Virus record (IMG/VR): IMGVR_UViG_3300025889_000089
Coordinates: 1-64,000 of that record
Direction: 5' to 3' (one strand)
From: a virus
Length of the DNA: 64,000 nt
How positions within the stretch are numbered: position 1 is the stretch's first letter; each line of letters opens with the position of its first letter. The notes under the pieces were generated by a model. The model was not told the DNA's origin. It did not search any database and saw only the letters and a program-made list of their open reading frames with translations. Positions 16,958-25,857 of the stretch are shown piece after piece. A program made the position numbers and the translations under genes.

Positions 16958-17548
16958 TTACCACTTTCTACAACTCCAATAGCCAGCAGTTGTTTTGTCT
17001 TTTTTCTGATCACAGTTGTGTCTAGCACGGAAACTCTTACGGCGTTCTGGGTTATTTTTCTTGATTTTTACACCCTTCTGTCCGAAGTTGACCTTCTTTA
17101 CATTGCCTGTCTTTGGGTCTTTTACATATACTTTGAACTTTTTCACATCGCCAGCCATAGGCTTGTTTAGTTTTACTTTACGACCTTGGTATTCAGCTTC
17201 CATAACATCTGTATCATAACCACTTTCTGCTAAGTGTGCTAAAACTGCTTCTTCTAGGCTTTCGTTTTTAGAACCTTTTTTACGGCAAGAACCTTTGCTG
17301 TATGCTTTCTTTCCAGGTACTGGTTCGTAACCATCCCAGCATCGACCTTCTTCTACTTTATCACCCCAAATCCATCCGTTGCCGTCGCATGTATCGCATT
17401 CTGCTTCGGTTGGATCGCCATCATAATGACCAGTTCCGTCACAATCATAGCAAGTTATTTTTTCGTCTTCATCAAGTTCAATAACACTTTCATATACTTC
17501 TTCTTCAATGCGGTCAATGTTCTCTAAAAGTTTTCTAATATCACTCAT
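16958..17548 (-). CDS. DnaJ-zinc-finger protein with basic head-protein tail
   Basis: 196 residues from ATG 17548, which overlaps the upstream stop (ATGA). N-terminal MSDIRKLLENIDRIEEE has the motif seen at 503 and 51735. Residues about 32-62 hold CYDCDGTGHYDG and CDTCDGNGWIWG, DnaJ-type CxxCxGxG repeats. The basic C-terminus (KKFKVYVKDPKTGNVKKVNF, then RRKSFRARHNC and YWSCRKW) is a module I know from internal or structural proteins of T4-like marine phages. A packaged DNA-binding role is inference. Confidence 0.7.
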   Translation of the reverse strand: MSDIRKLLENIDRIEEEVYESVIELDEDEKITCYDCDGTGHYDGDPTEAECDTCDGNGWIWGDKVEEGRCWDGYEPVPGKKAYSKGSCRKKGSKNESLEEAVLAHLAESGYDTDVMEAEYQGRKVKLNKPMAGDVKKFKVYVKDPKTGNVKKVNFGQKGVKIKKNNPERRKSFRARHNCDQKKDKTTAGYWSCRKW

Positions 17549-18393
17549 ATATTTTCCTTTAATCTTTCCCAAACAATACCAGATGATATTTCATCAATGG
17601 TCCATTCGGTATAACTTATAGTATTTATCCAATCTTCACGATTTGGGTATACTGGGTCTTCTATTCTGTCCAGATTATCCAGCCCAAGCCCGACATCATA
17701 AGCAAGAGAATGAGGACTGACGAATACGGGTACGCCCGACATAACAGCAGTAATAGCAGGACCAGAGCTATGATTGACCACTGCCCAACATTTCGCCAAT
17801 GCTGTTTCAAAATCGAAATCATCATATGTCCCTTCAATCTGTCGTGGTTTTGCGATAAGAACATTAGAAAACTCTTTTACATAGTCTGGGCTAACTGGAA
17901 ACCTTGGATGTGGGCGAAGAATGATTCTTCTCTTACTATGCGCCCGTATCTTACGGCATATACTTAGCATCCATTGGTCCATTGGCATCATACCTTTCCA
18001 CTGTTCCGAAAGACCATGCTGACCGCATACAATAATATGTTCGCCATCTTTTTTCCACGGTTTTAACGAAAGGTTATGGCGTGTTTCGCCATATGGTTCT
18101 ATCCATGTTGCATCGCGGTTTATACCACCGATGCCTACTTTCCAAGTTTCATTTCTTTTTAGTGCCCCTACCTCAAGGACAATGACTGGCTTATTTTGTT
18201 CTTTATGTACATTCCAAATATATTGGTTATGTTTCATACGACCTGACCATAGGACAGACCAAATAACAGCAATATCCCCGCCAATAGAGTCTACGATGAG
18301 ATCGTAACCATCTCGCCGCAGTGCTTCCATAAACGCTTCCATTACAGGGCGTCCGGCCAAACTACAGAACTCAGGAAATACAGATATTTTCAT
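17545..18393 (-). CDS. GT-B-like paralogous family member 2
   Basis: 282 residues from ATG 18393, directly after a consensus late promoter. Family landmarks: LSLKPWKKDGEHIIVCGQHG, RIILRPHPRFP, CWAVVNHSSGPAITAVMSG with VPVFV, and a C-terminal YPNREDWINTISYTEWTIDE followed by GIVWERLK. The short N-terminal domain (MKISVFPEFCSLAGRPVMEA) differs from the other members. Putative glycosyltransferase by fold resemblance; substrate unknown. Confidence 0.68.
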   Translation of the reverse strand: MKISVFPEFCSLAGRPVMEAFMEALRRDGYDLIVDSIGGDIAVIWSVLWSGRMKHNQYIWNVHKEQNKPVIVLEVGALKRNETWKVGIGGINRDATWIEPYGETRHNLSLKPWKKDGEHIIVCGQHGLSEQWKGMMPMDQWMLSICRKIRAHSKRRIILRPHPRFPVSPDYVKEFSNVLIAKPRQIEGTYDDFDFETALAKCWAVVNHSSGPAITAVMSGVPVFVSPHSLAYDVGLGLDNLDRIEDPVYPNREDWINTISYTEWTIDEISSGIVWERLKENI

Positions 18394-18397
18394 ATCG

Positions 18398-19027
18398 TTA
18401 TTTATAATCGCCCCACGCAATATCTTCCGCAAAATGATTTGCTATGAAATCTCTGGTAGTTTTAGTGTGAAAGCTATCATATTCACTGTGATTAGAATTA
18501 ACATTCAGGGGCTGTGGTAGTTTTACTGTATGACCGATTAACTCAGAAATAGTCTTATCGTTTAGCTCTTCAAACTTCAATAGTTTCTTGTTAGAACACC
18601 CTTCAAACCATTTCAGTTGTGGAAGTTTAGTTAGATACTTGTCGGCACAATGTTGGGTATTCAATAACCAAGCCTCAAACCCTTGGGCAAGTAAAGCACT
18701 ATCTTCTGGTGTATTATATTTCTGCTTCGTCTTTCTCAACCTATGCTTATATAGGGAAACCATTCTATCCCACGGATTTCTAATCAACCCGAAAAACACC
18801 ATATCTTTTTTATATCGGATATTGAGTGTATCAAATGTTTCTATTACTTGTTCATAGGTGTAATGATTGTCCGACCAACCATTTCTTGGAAGGTTATTCT
18901 CGTCTCTTACTTTCTGAACCTGTATAATATCTGCGACATTATTATACACAACTGTCGTAATACTTACGCCAGCAGTCTTGGGAACGTGGATAAAACACTT
19001 ATTTTCGGTCAAAGAATAATGCGCCAT
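18398..19027 (-). CDS. Sulfotransferase
   Basis: 209 residues. CFIHVPKTAGVSI near residue 11 is the 5'-phosphosulfate-binding loop and GLIRNPWDRMVSLYKH near 84 is the 3'-phosphate-binding motif of PAPS-dependent sulfotransferases (Sulfotransfer_2 type). Expected reaction: transfer of sulfate from PAPS to a glycan or lipid hydroxyl. PAPS must come from the host. It stops 5 bases before the start of family member 2 and begins directly after the FkbM gene; same operon as oxygenase and methyltransferases. Confidence 0.8.
   Translation of the reverse strand: MAHYSLTENKCFIHVPKTAGVSITTVVYNNVADIIQVQKVRDENNLPRNGWSDNHYTYEQVIETFDTLNIRYKKDMVFFGLIRNPWDRMVSLYKHRLRKTKQKYNTPEDSALLAQGFEAWLLNTQHCADKYLTKLPQLKWFEGCSNKKLLKFEELNDKTISELIGHTVKLPQPLNVNSNHSEYDSFHTKTTRDFIANHFAEDIAWGDYK
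18399..18406 (-). promoter_or_regulatory. Consensus T4 late promoter abutting start codon
   Basis: Exact TATAAATA on the minus strand, 5 nt from ATG 18393, inside the end of the upstream sulfotransferase gene. Confidence 0.75.
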
Positions 19028-19735
19028 TTATTTTCCTACAAACAAGAAATCCCCATCATGTAAATGATGTAGTTTATCTACGGCATTCACACCACCAACA
19101 ATACCAGCAACTTCTATCATTCTATTCTGTTCGCAATCGTAGTAATAGCATTTGAAATCACGCTGCATGAACCAGATGAAATAGTTATCAACGCCGTTCC
19201 CCGTCTTTTCTGCCCACGGTTTATAAATCTCTACCATAACATTTGGACGCTCGTTTTCAATAAGGTTCTTTGCACCATATACCACATCCATTTCAAAACC
19301 TTCTACATCAATCTTGATAAACCCAACATCCTTATGTCCTTCACCATCAAGGGAAACCATTGGAACCTTTCTTTCTTCTGACTCTACCAATGGAACTTGG
19401 CTAGTCATACTCAACCGACGAGTATCAATAAAGAGTGTGAGTTCACCTTCGTCTTTACTGACAGCAGCGTTACGAAAATCAACATTAGTCAAACCAAACT
19501 GACCGATGTTTTGTTTTTGAACTTCGTGTAGTTCTTTTACTGGTTCATATGTAACAACATTCTTGGCGTGTTCGGCAAAGTATCGGCAATGGTAACCGCT
19601 ATTACCACCAACATCAATAACTGTTTTATTTGGGTCAATATATTTGTCTAACTCTTTTAGGATGGAACTGGTGGTCAAACGGTTCCATAACTTTTCACGC
19701 CATCCACGCCTTTTCAAACTCTTTTCGCTAATCAT
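19028..19735 (-). CDS. FkbM-family methyltransferase
   Basis: 235 residues from ATG 19735, chosen because GAGG lies just upstream and the upstream gene stops 2 nt before. SAM motif VIDVGGNSGYHCRYFAEHAK, acidic loop YEPVKELHEV, and FIKIDVEGFEMDVVYGAKNL, the FkbM hallmark, are all present. Known members O-methylate sugars or polyketides. A role in capping or decorating a glycan is inferred from neighbours. Confidence 0.82.
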   Translation of the reverse strand: MISEKSLKRRGWREKLWNRLTTSSILKELDKYIDPNKTVIDVGGNSGYHCRYFAEHAKNVVTYEPVKELHEVQKQNIGQFGLTNVDFRNAAVSKDEGELTLFIDTRRLSMTSQVPLVESEERKVPMVSLDGEGHKDVGFIKIDVEGFEMDVVYGAKNLIENERPNVMVEIYKPWAEKTGNGVDNYFIWFMQRDFKCYYYDCEQNRMIEVAGIVGGVNAVDKLHHLHDGDFLFVGK

Positions 19736-19737
19736 TA

Positions 19738-20820
19738 TTACCTCATCAAAATCTGTAGATTTACTCTGTTCTTTGTTTTGCATAACCCGCCACGATGGAA
19801 TGTTTGTGTTGGGTCAAATATAATACAATCTGCTTTATCACTAGTCCAAGGATATAACAAACTCAATAGTTTGTCACTCATCGGTGTTCCATCCAAAATG
19901 TATCTACCGATAATCACATTCTTGCGAAACTCTCTTGGAAAGAAACGCATGACACGACGAGCGGTAGGCGTGTCCAAATAGTTACCTGTGCTATTTCCGC
20001 AAGCAACCATTCTTTCCAACTGATCGTATTGCCAGCGATTGGATGTCGGGATGGTTGTAAATGGTCCCGTATCCTCATCCACCTCATTTAGATATAGAAT
20101 GCTTTTCATTAGATTATACTTTGGGTCCATATGTAATGAGATCAACTTGGATGTGGTTTTCATATCCCGTAGGGTCATATAGTGATGTGTATCGGTGGGC
20201 GTGGCAACGTGTAGGGCAATCGTGTTTAAATCCATATTGCCTTCCATGCGGTTATATTTGCTGATTGCTTGGAATACTTGGTTCTCGTCAAAATAAGCAC
20301 GAACTAACCTAAACAACTCAGGATTATTTTCTTCATTATACACTTTGAAACGGTCATAGGCGTGTGCGGCAGCAGTATGGTCATCAACATTAGATAGTTG
20401 GGCAATCTCTTTACTGAGTAGGTCGTTCATTTGATTGGTTAGTTCTTTATTACCGTGGAAGCCAGCACACCCATCTCTATCAAGTGTTTTGTAGAACTCT
20501 GTTTCTGGTAAATCATTTCGTTCCACTTGCCTCTCGCAAGACTCAAACCATAACCTAACAGAATTCTCAATGTATTTGTTCTGACCTGCTAAAATAGCCT
20601 TCTCTTCATCGTTGAAGTTAGCATACTTAGAAATCTCTTGTACCATATTGGACCAAGCGGCTTTGAAAGCTGGAAACTTGCGACTGTCAAATGTCTTACG
20701 GATATTCGCTACATGGTCAAAGTTGATTTCTCTTGGGTATAGACTATCACCAGCGCCTGGAAAGTCGCATAGGTCGGGTAGCTCTAAACCGTGGTCTGTA
20801 ATCATATCGTCTCTAATCAT
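19738..20820 (-). CDS. PhyH-like 2-oxoglutarate/Fe(II) oxygenase
   Basis: 360 residues. The C-terminal half shows SLHMDPKYNLMKSILYLNEV, the HxD iron ligands of the jelly-roll fold, with DTGPFTTIP, and the distal FDPTQTFHRGG with the third His plus an Arg in TKNRVNLQ. This is the phytanoyl-CoA dioxygenase layout. The N-terminal about 150 residues are helical. It would hydroxylate a small molecule, lipid or sugar; substrate unknown. It overlaps the methyltransferase upstream by ATGA. Confidence 0.7.
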   Translation of the reverse strand: MIRDDMITDHGLELPDLCDFPGAGDSLYPREINFDHVANIRKTFDSRKFPAFKAAWSNMVQEISKYANFNDEEKAILAGQNKYIENSVRLWFESCERQVERNDLPETEFYKTLDRDGCAGFHGNKELTNQMNDLLSKEIAQLSNVDDHTAAAHAYDRFKVYNEENNPELFRLVRAYFDENQVFQAISKYNRMEGNMDLNTIALHVATPTDTHHYMTLRDMKTTSKLISLHMDPKYNLMKSILYLNEVDEDTGPFTTIPTSNRWQYDQLERMVACGNSTGNYLDTPTARRVMRFFPREFRKNVIIGRYILDGTPMSDKLLSLLYPWTSDKADCIIFDPTQTFHRGGLCKTKNRVNLQILMR

Positions 20821-21326
20821 TTCACTGCCTTCACGTGTAGATTTTTCTTAGAAGATTTCACCTGTTCAACATTACGAAACCCGTGTTTTTCAAGTGTGTC
20901 CTTCAATAATGGATAATCGTACCCTGTTTTATGAATATCCCAAATCTCTTGCTTTTCTGTTTCACGTTGCCATCCCCAGAAGCCAGCCAATGCCCATTCT
21001 TCATCGGTCATACCATTATTATTCATTGTTGTTTTGCGATCTGGGTTCATCCATTGCTGAATATGGAAAAGCATATCAGGGACAATCATTTCCATAACGC
21101 CATTCGGTTGAAGAACAGTTTTCCAAGCATTTAGCGTCCAAGTTGCTTGGGCAAAAGTAAGATGCTCAAAGAAATGTCGTGAGTAGATTGCTTCTACTGT
21201 TTGTGGTTCAACATACTTGTCTATTTCCCAAGCATTACATACATACTTCACATGCTTGAACTGACGAACATCAACACCTACATATCCTTTTGTAATCTTT
21301 GGTCCACAACCGAACTCAAGTTTCAT
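20817..21326 (-). CDS. SAM-dependent methyltransferase
   Basis: 169 residues. KLEFGCGPKITKGYVGVDVR is a compact SAM-binding loop, IYSRHFFEHLTF the post-strand-4 motif, and LQPNGVMEMIVPD the strand-5 region of Methyltransf_11-type enzymes. It resembles small methyltransferases in polysaccharide loci. Coupled by ATGA to genes on both sides in the minus-strand operon 22246-16958. Confidence 0.75.
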   Translation of the reverse strand: MKLEFGCGPKITKGYVGVDVRQFKHVKYVCNAWEIDKYVEPQTVEAIYSRHFFEHLTFAQATWTLNAWKTVLQPNGVMEMIVPDMLFHIQQWMNPDRKTTMNNNGMTDEEWALAGFWGWQRETEKQEIWDIHKTGYDYPLLKDTLEKHGFRNVEQVKSSKKNLHVKAVK

Positions 21327-22246
21327 TCTTCTTCTTTTTCCTTGTTGAATACGTTGTTATGTAAGTGTTTCCACGTTAAACCTTCACGCATTTCTTCTGG
21401 TGTCCATTGTGAATATGCAAGATTGTTCAATACATTTGTTCTGTCGGGTTTCGGTGGGTCATTGATATCTTCGATGCTGTGTCCTGATATTGGATAAACC
21501 ATACTACCAGGATGCATAGCGATATGCGGGACGCCAGCCAGAACAGCGTCAATACCAGAACCGCTAGTGTATGTAACCATACAATGAGCATTCGCTAGGT
21601 CTTCTTCGAGTGTAGCTCCTTGTGAAATCATAATACGATCTTCATTGAAAAAGCGCCTTACATCCATATGCTTGGGCCAACGTTTTTCATCAGTCAACGG
21701 ATGTAATCTAATCTTAATTTTCTTATCAGTCTTCTCCAAGATTTCTTCCAGAATGTTATTTGTCCACGTGTAATAGTCAAGACCAAACAAGCTTGCGTCA
21801 TTCAAGAGTTGAAGGCCGAGTAATACATAATCACCTCCATCATTCCAAGGTTTGACTGTTAGACCTAGTTCATCAAATCTATCACTTGGGCAGTCATCAC
21901 GCCAACCAAAGTCTCCTTCGTGTAACATAAAATGATCTACGCCGACACGCCAATGACTATTTTTGGCTGGATGCGCTATTCTACCGAGCAGACAAGATTC
22001 CAAAAATATAACTGTTCCATTGTGGTATTTGAGAACTTCTTTCTTGAACATATGATAATCTTTGGCATCCTTCTCTTCACGGCAACTACCAAAAATTACT
22101 GCGATATCTGACTTCTTATAAATAAAAGTGGGATCAAAAATAGGTAAGTAACCGTCGAACAGTTTTATACCTCTATAGAAATTATGCATAATTCTGGAAT
22201 ATTTTGAACGACCACCAGACGAGCCATATATGATTACTTTTTTCAT
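21323..22246 (-). CDS. GT-B-like paralogous family member 3
   Basis: 307 residues from ATG 22246, exactly 5 nt after a TATAAATA late promoter; the in-frame ATG at 22252 overlaps the promoter. N-terminus MKKVIIYGSSGGRSKYSRI. Family landmarks: GLTVKPWNDGGDYVLLGLQL, KIKIRLHPL, CMVTYTSGSGIDAVLAGVPH, KPDRTNVLNNLAYSQWTPEE and GLTWKHL. First gene of a seven-gene minus-strand operon with methyltransferases, oxygenase and sulfotransferase. Putative glycosyltransferase. Confidence 0.7.
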   Translation of the reverse strand: MKKVIIYGSSGGRSKYSRIMHNFYRGIKLFDGYLPIFDPTFIYKKSDIAVIFGSCREEKDAKDYHMFKKEVLKYHNGTVIFLESCLLGRIAHPAKNSHWRVGVDHFMLHEGDFGWRDDCPSDRFDELGLTVKPWNDGGDYVLLGLQLLNDASLFGLDYYTWTNNILEEILEKTDKKIKIRLHPLTDEKRWPKHMDVRRFFNEDRIMISQGATLEEDLANAHCMVTYTSGSGIDAVLAGVPHIAMHPGSMVYPISGHSIEDINDPPKPDRTNVLNNLAYSQWTPEEMREGLTWKHLHNNVFNKEKEEE

Positions 22247-22251
22247 AAACA

Positions 22252-22259
22252 TATTTATA
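22252..22259 (-). promoter_or_regulatory. Consensus T4 late promoter abutting start codon
   Basis: TATAAATA on the minus strand, 5 nt from ATG 22246; heads the operon running down to 16958. Confidence 0.75.
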
Positions 22260-22270
22260 AGGATTTTATA

Positions 22271-23077
22271 GTGGATACAGAAATAAAGAGAGTTCTAGAT
22301 AAGGACAGAAAATATCAAAACCTAAAACGCCGTAAAGATAACTTAGTCAATGCGTTGCGGAACCCCCCAAACGAAGAGCAAAGAAGAGCGTGGGATGTAG
22401 AGTTAGCTACAGTAACCAAAGAGCATGATATTAGATTTTATAAACTTGGCGGTGGTCTTGGGAAAGGACCAAATAAAGCATTCTGTGATTTCCTTTCACG
22501 CCGTCTAAACAAGTTCAAGCCGCGATACCTAAAACTACTGGATACCGTGAAGGAGGTAAAGCCGCAAACCATTGTTGAAATCGGCACTTGGAAAGGTAAA
22601 ACTGGTAAGGCACTTATCAACGAAGCACTACGCTACCAGAACCATGTTTCATATGTAGGTTATGACTTATTTGAGGACGCTACTAACACAAACGACCAAG
22701 AAGAATGGAATGGTAAAGCAGAATGTACCCTAAAAGAAACCGCCCGTGGCTTTGAGATTATGAAGCAAGGATGCGACCTAAACTTTGATTATAGATTGGT
22801 TCAAGGCAATACACTGGAAGTATTAGAAGACCACGCAGTAGATTTTGTTTGGCTTGACGGTGGGCATAGTATTGAAACTATCCGTAGTGACTTTGACCAT
22901 GTAAAGAACTCCAAACTTGTAGTATTTGATGATTATTATGTCCCAGAGAAATACCCAGACCCGATTGATATTACCCAAGTTGGATGTAACGCTTTGGTAG
23001 CCGAACTTGATAATGTAGAAATATTTGTTCCTGATGGCGATTATGTTGGTATTGCTATTTGGAGAGGCAATCTATGA
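22271..23077 (+). CDS. Class I methyltransferase (Methyltransf_24 type)
   Basis: 268 residues, GTG start at 22271 with AAGGA upstream. PQTIVEIGTWKGKTGKALIN is the SAM loop, VSYVGYDLFEDA the acidic strand-2 end, and VDFVWLDGGHSIETIRSDF the D-GGH motif of this family, followed by VVFDDYY. Likely O-methylation of a sugar or small molecule. First gene of a plus-strand three-gene unit with two glycosyltransferases. Confidence 0.78.
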   Translation: MDTEIKRVLDKDRKYQNLKRRKDNLVNALRNPPNEEQRRAWDVELATVTKEHDIRFYKLGGGLGKGPNKAFCDFLSRRLNKFKPRYLKLLDTVKEVKPQTIVEIGTWKGKTGKALINEALRYQNHVSYVGYDLFEDATNTNDQEEWNGKAECTLKETARGFEIMKQGCDLNFDYRLVQGNTLEVLEDHAVDFVWLDGGHSIETIRSDFDHVKNSKLVVFDDYYVPEKYPDPIDITQVGCNALVAELDNVEIFVPDGDYVGIAIWRGNL

Positions 23078-23913
23078 AATACGCATTAGTTACCACATTC
23101 GCCGCAAAGCACTATGACCTATACGGTAAGAATATGATTGAAACCTTCAACAAGCATTGGCCCCAAGATGTTGAAATCCATATCTATCACGAAGGTAATA
23201 TCCCGCACCCTGTAGAAAGCCCACGATTATTCTATAAAGACCTTGAGGTAGAAAATCCTGACTTGGTTGCTTTCAAGACACGATGGAAGAATGATCCGGT
23301 AGCAAATGGTATGCCCAATAATCAAGGTATCCCAGGTGGTGTTCGCCGCCCAGAAACCATCAAAGACCGATGGAAAGAAAGCCCATCTTATCTTTGGGAT
23401 GCTATTAGATTTTCACATAAGGTATATGCCCAAACGCACCTTGCGGCAAATACCGATGTCGATGTGATGTATTGGGTGGATGCCGACAGCATTACCTTTC
23501 GTGATGTTGGTGATGCTCATAAATCTTGGTTACCAGAAGGCATGTTCTGTTCGTATCTTGGTAGAAATACTTATACCGAATGTGGTTTCATTGCCTTCAA
23601 TCTAAAACATCAATATAGTACTGAATATATGACGAGATACCGTGATATGTATAATAAGGACGAGTTATTTAAGATGGGGCAATGGACTGATTGCCATGCT
23701 TTTGATAAGGTGAGGGTAGATATGGAAAATGAAGGCAAAATCAAAAACCACAATCTGAATCCAACACTTATGAAAGGTCATCCATTTATCAATACTGAAC
23801 TTGGTGATTATATGGACCATCTAAAAGGCAGACGTAAGGATGCGGGACATTCACGCCCCGGTGAAAGACAAGACGCAAAAGGTGTGGATTACTGGAATAA
23901 TATCAAAAAATGA
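23074..23913 (+). CDS. GT-A glycosyltransferase-like protein
   Basis: 279 residues from the ATG overlapping the upstream stop. MKYALVTTFAAKHYDLYGKN start, and VDVMYWVDADSITFRDV with a DxD-type metal site near residue 140, then TECGFIAFNLKHQ, fit a GT-A enzyme acting with a nucleotide sugar. Related in overall pattern to phage proteins of marine T4-like viruses. It overlaps the next gene by ATGA. Confidence 0.7.
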   Translation: MKYALVTTFAAKHYDLYGKNMIETFNKHWPQDVEIHIYHEGNIPHPVESPRLFYKDLEVENPDLVAFKTRWKNDPVANGMPNNQGIPGGVRRPETIKDRWKESPSYLWDAIRFSHKVYAQTHLAANTDVDVMYWVDADSITFRDVGDAHKSWLPEGMFCSYLGRNTYTECGFIAFNLKHQYSTEYMTRYRDMYNKDELFKMGQWTDCHAFDKVRVDMENEGKIKNHNLNPTLMKGHPFINTELGDYMDHLKGRRKDAGHSRPGERQDAKGVDYWNNIKK

Positions 23914-24929
23914 AACTACAAGTAGAAATCTTTAGAGGAACAGCAAAGATTCGAAATGAAACCCCTATGAAACTAAACATAGGGATGAACCTTGAGCGTA
24001 AAAAGATTTTCAAACCAAGTGTTATAGTAGATGATATTTTTGAGGCACTTGCTGAAGGTATGCTGAAGAATGGCGATGAACCTATTTGGAACAGACTACC
24101 TAAACGGGATTATCAACTACCAAAATATCGTCATGGTGTAATCTTTGGATATGGAAGAAGTTTATCTCCCGAACCAAAGGCAAAGGTCCAGAACTATCGT
24201 TACGAGGTGTTGGAACAGCAACGCAAGATGAAAGGACATACCGTTTGTTTTGACGGGGGTTATTTCAAGTCTCTGGGAAACTATGAATACTATCGTGTGG
24301 GTATTGATAGTCCTCTGGGGAATGGAACATTCTGTAATGAAAACTCCCCAGATGATAGATGGAAAAAGATTCAAGCAGAATATGGTGTGCCTTGGAATGA
24401 TTGGCGACCGAACGCTGGTAAGTATGTGACTATCTTTATTCAGCCAGACCCAGGGTTTTCTATGGGTGGTCAAAGCACACTAAAACTATTACAGGAATGG
24501 GTTCCTAAAATCCGTTCTCTAACTGATAAAGAAGTTGTAATCAAAGCACACCCGAAATGCCACAAGCTAGGACAAATCACCACTGATATTTGGAAGTATG
24601 CCGAACAGAACAATGTCCGTATCTTTGATCATACTGTTCCAATCTATCAGGTTCTAAAAGATACGAACCGAGCCGTCACTTGGAACTCCACAGTTGCTGT
24701 AGAAGCGGTTGCTTACGGTATTCCTACTATCTGTTTCCATGATTTCTGTATGGCGTGGGATGTTTGCGACCATACGCTTGACGCAATCGTAAATCCAACT
24801 ATGCCCGATAGAACACAGTGGATTAATAATCTACATTATGGTTGCTGGACTTCACAGGAGCTTGCTACAGGGGAACTATGGTCTAAGTTGCGTGAAGAAA
24901 TGATTAAGCGTGACGAGGCTAGAGCCTAG
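23910..24929 (+). CDS. GT-B-like paralogous family member 4
   Basis: 339 residues. It has a longer N-terminal part than its relatives. Landmarks: DDRWKKIQAEYG, KYVTIFIQPDPGFSMGG, EVVIKAHPKCH, AVTWNSTVAVEAVAYGIPTI, MPDRTQWINNLHYGCWTSQE and GELWSKL. It is closest by eye to member 1 (both have the GFSM/GWSM-AG-type segment). The 3' end overlaps the convergent member 5 by 11 nt. Putative glycosyltransferase. Confidence 0.7.
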   Translation: MKLQVEIFRGTAKIRNETPMKLNIGMNLERKKIFKPSVIVDDIFEALAEGMLKNGDEPIWNRLPKRDYQLPKYRHGVIFGYGRSLSPEPKAKVQNYRYEVLEQQRKMKGHTVCFDGGYFKSLGNYEYYRVGIDSPLGNGTFCNENSPDDRWKKIQAEYGVPWNDWRPNAGKYVTIFIQPDPGFSMGGQSTLKLLQEWVPKIRSLTDKEVVIKAHPKCHKLGQITTDIWKYAEQNNVRIFDHTVPIYQVLKDTNRAVTWNSTVAVEAVAYGIPTICFHDFCMAWDVCDHTLDAIVNPTMPDRTQWINNLHYGCWTSQELATGELWSKLREEMIKRDEARA

Positions 24930-25857
24930 CAATCTTATTATTATATTCAATCCGTGCTTGTGAAAGGTTTGATTCTGTTGCTTCTGGAACATACCCATAA
25001 ACCTCTTGGAATCTTGGCTCAAGACCTTCTACCCAAGCCTGACCTGAACGTATTTCTGCTGTATTCCACATATCATATGAAAGACTTCTAATCCATTCTT
25101 CGCGGTCTGGGTAGATGGGATTTTCAATATTTCTAAAATCTGTCTCGCATACTGGTGCCGCCGCATTTGTTGGATGAACGAAACAAGGAATACCCCGTAG
25201 AACACATTCGGGAGCAACACAACCGCTCAAAGAAATAACCGCAAAGATACTATGATTATCTAAGTAGTTTGCTAATGTATCGCCTCTACCAGACCTTTCT
25301 TTGATACCTGGTTTAGACCTTAGAACAATATTTCTATCAGTATGTTCGCGCAAGAGTGCTATAGTATCTTGTTGCCAGGTACTGAGTTGCGATGGTAGAA
25401 GACTTTTCTGTTGTGTTTCTCTTGGAACGAACCCAGCCATAGTCTTAGTTGTCGGTGGGCAGATAAGAATATCTCTGCCACCTTTCTGCCACGGTTCCAT
25501 CTTCAATCCCATCTTTTGGAACATTTTCCATCTATCATCTGGGCGTGGAATAACTGTATAGTTCTGGAAATCCATAACACTTAGGCGATGATATTCTTTT
25601 GGTCGTGGAACGAAGAAACCTGTATCAACATAGACAAATGGTTGTTTGCGTTCTTGGTAAAGGCGCATAGAACGGGTTGCCCACATACTTCTGCTACGAA
25701 AGATAGGCATAACATCTTCACGATACGCCATATCCTTTGGTCCACCATCGTGGTTCTTATGTCCTATGTTGTAGATTTCGGCACCGATGGACTGTGAGAA
25801 AGCATCCATGATGCTGCTATTTGTTTTAGTCCCGTGTGTTATACAAACTTTTTTCAT
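24919..25857 (-). CDS. GT-B-like paralogous family member 5
   Basis: 312 residues from ATG 25857 (MKKVCITHGTKTNSSIMDAF), chosen because its relatives start with a short beta strand after Met; longer starts would cut deep into the upstream methyltransferase gene. Landmarks: DDRWKMFQKMG, MEPWQKGGRDILICPP, NIVLRSKPG, AVISLSGCVAPECVLRGIPC, YPDREEWIRSLSYDMWNTAE. It has a C-terminal extension of about 30 residues. Putative glycosyltransferase. Confidence 0.68.
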   Translation of the reverse strand: MKKVCITHGTKTNSSIMDAFSQSIGAEIYNIGHKNHDGGPKDMAYREDVMPIFRSRSMWATRSMRLYQERKQPFVYVDTGFFVPRPKEYHRLSVMDFQNYTVIPRPDDRWKMFQKMGLKMEPWQKGGRDILICPPTTKTMAGFVPRETQQKSLLPSQLSTWQQDTIALLREHTDRNIVLRSKPGIKERSGRGDTLANYLDNHSIFAVISLSGCVAPECVLRGIPCFVHPTNAAAPVCETDFRNIENPIYPDREEWIRSLSYDMWNTAEIRSGQAWVEGLEPRFQEVYGYVPEATESNLSQARIEYNNKIARL

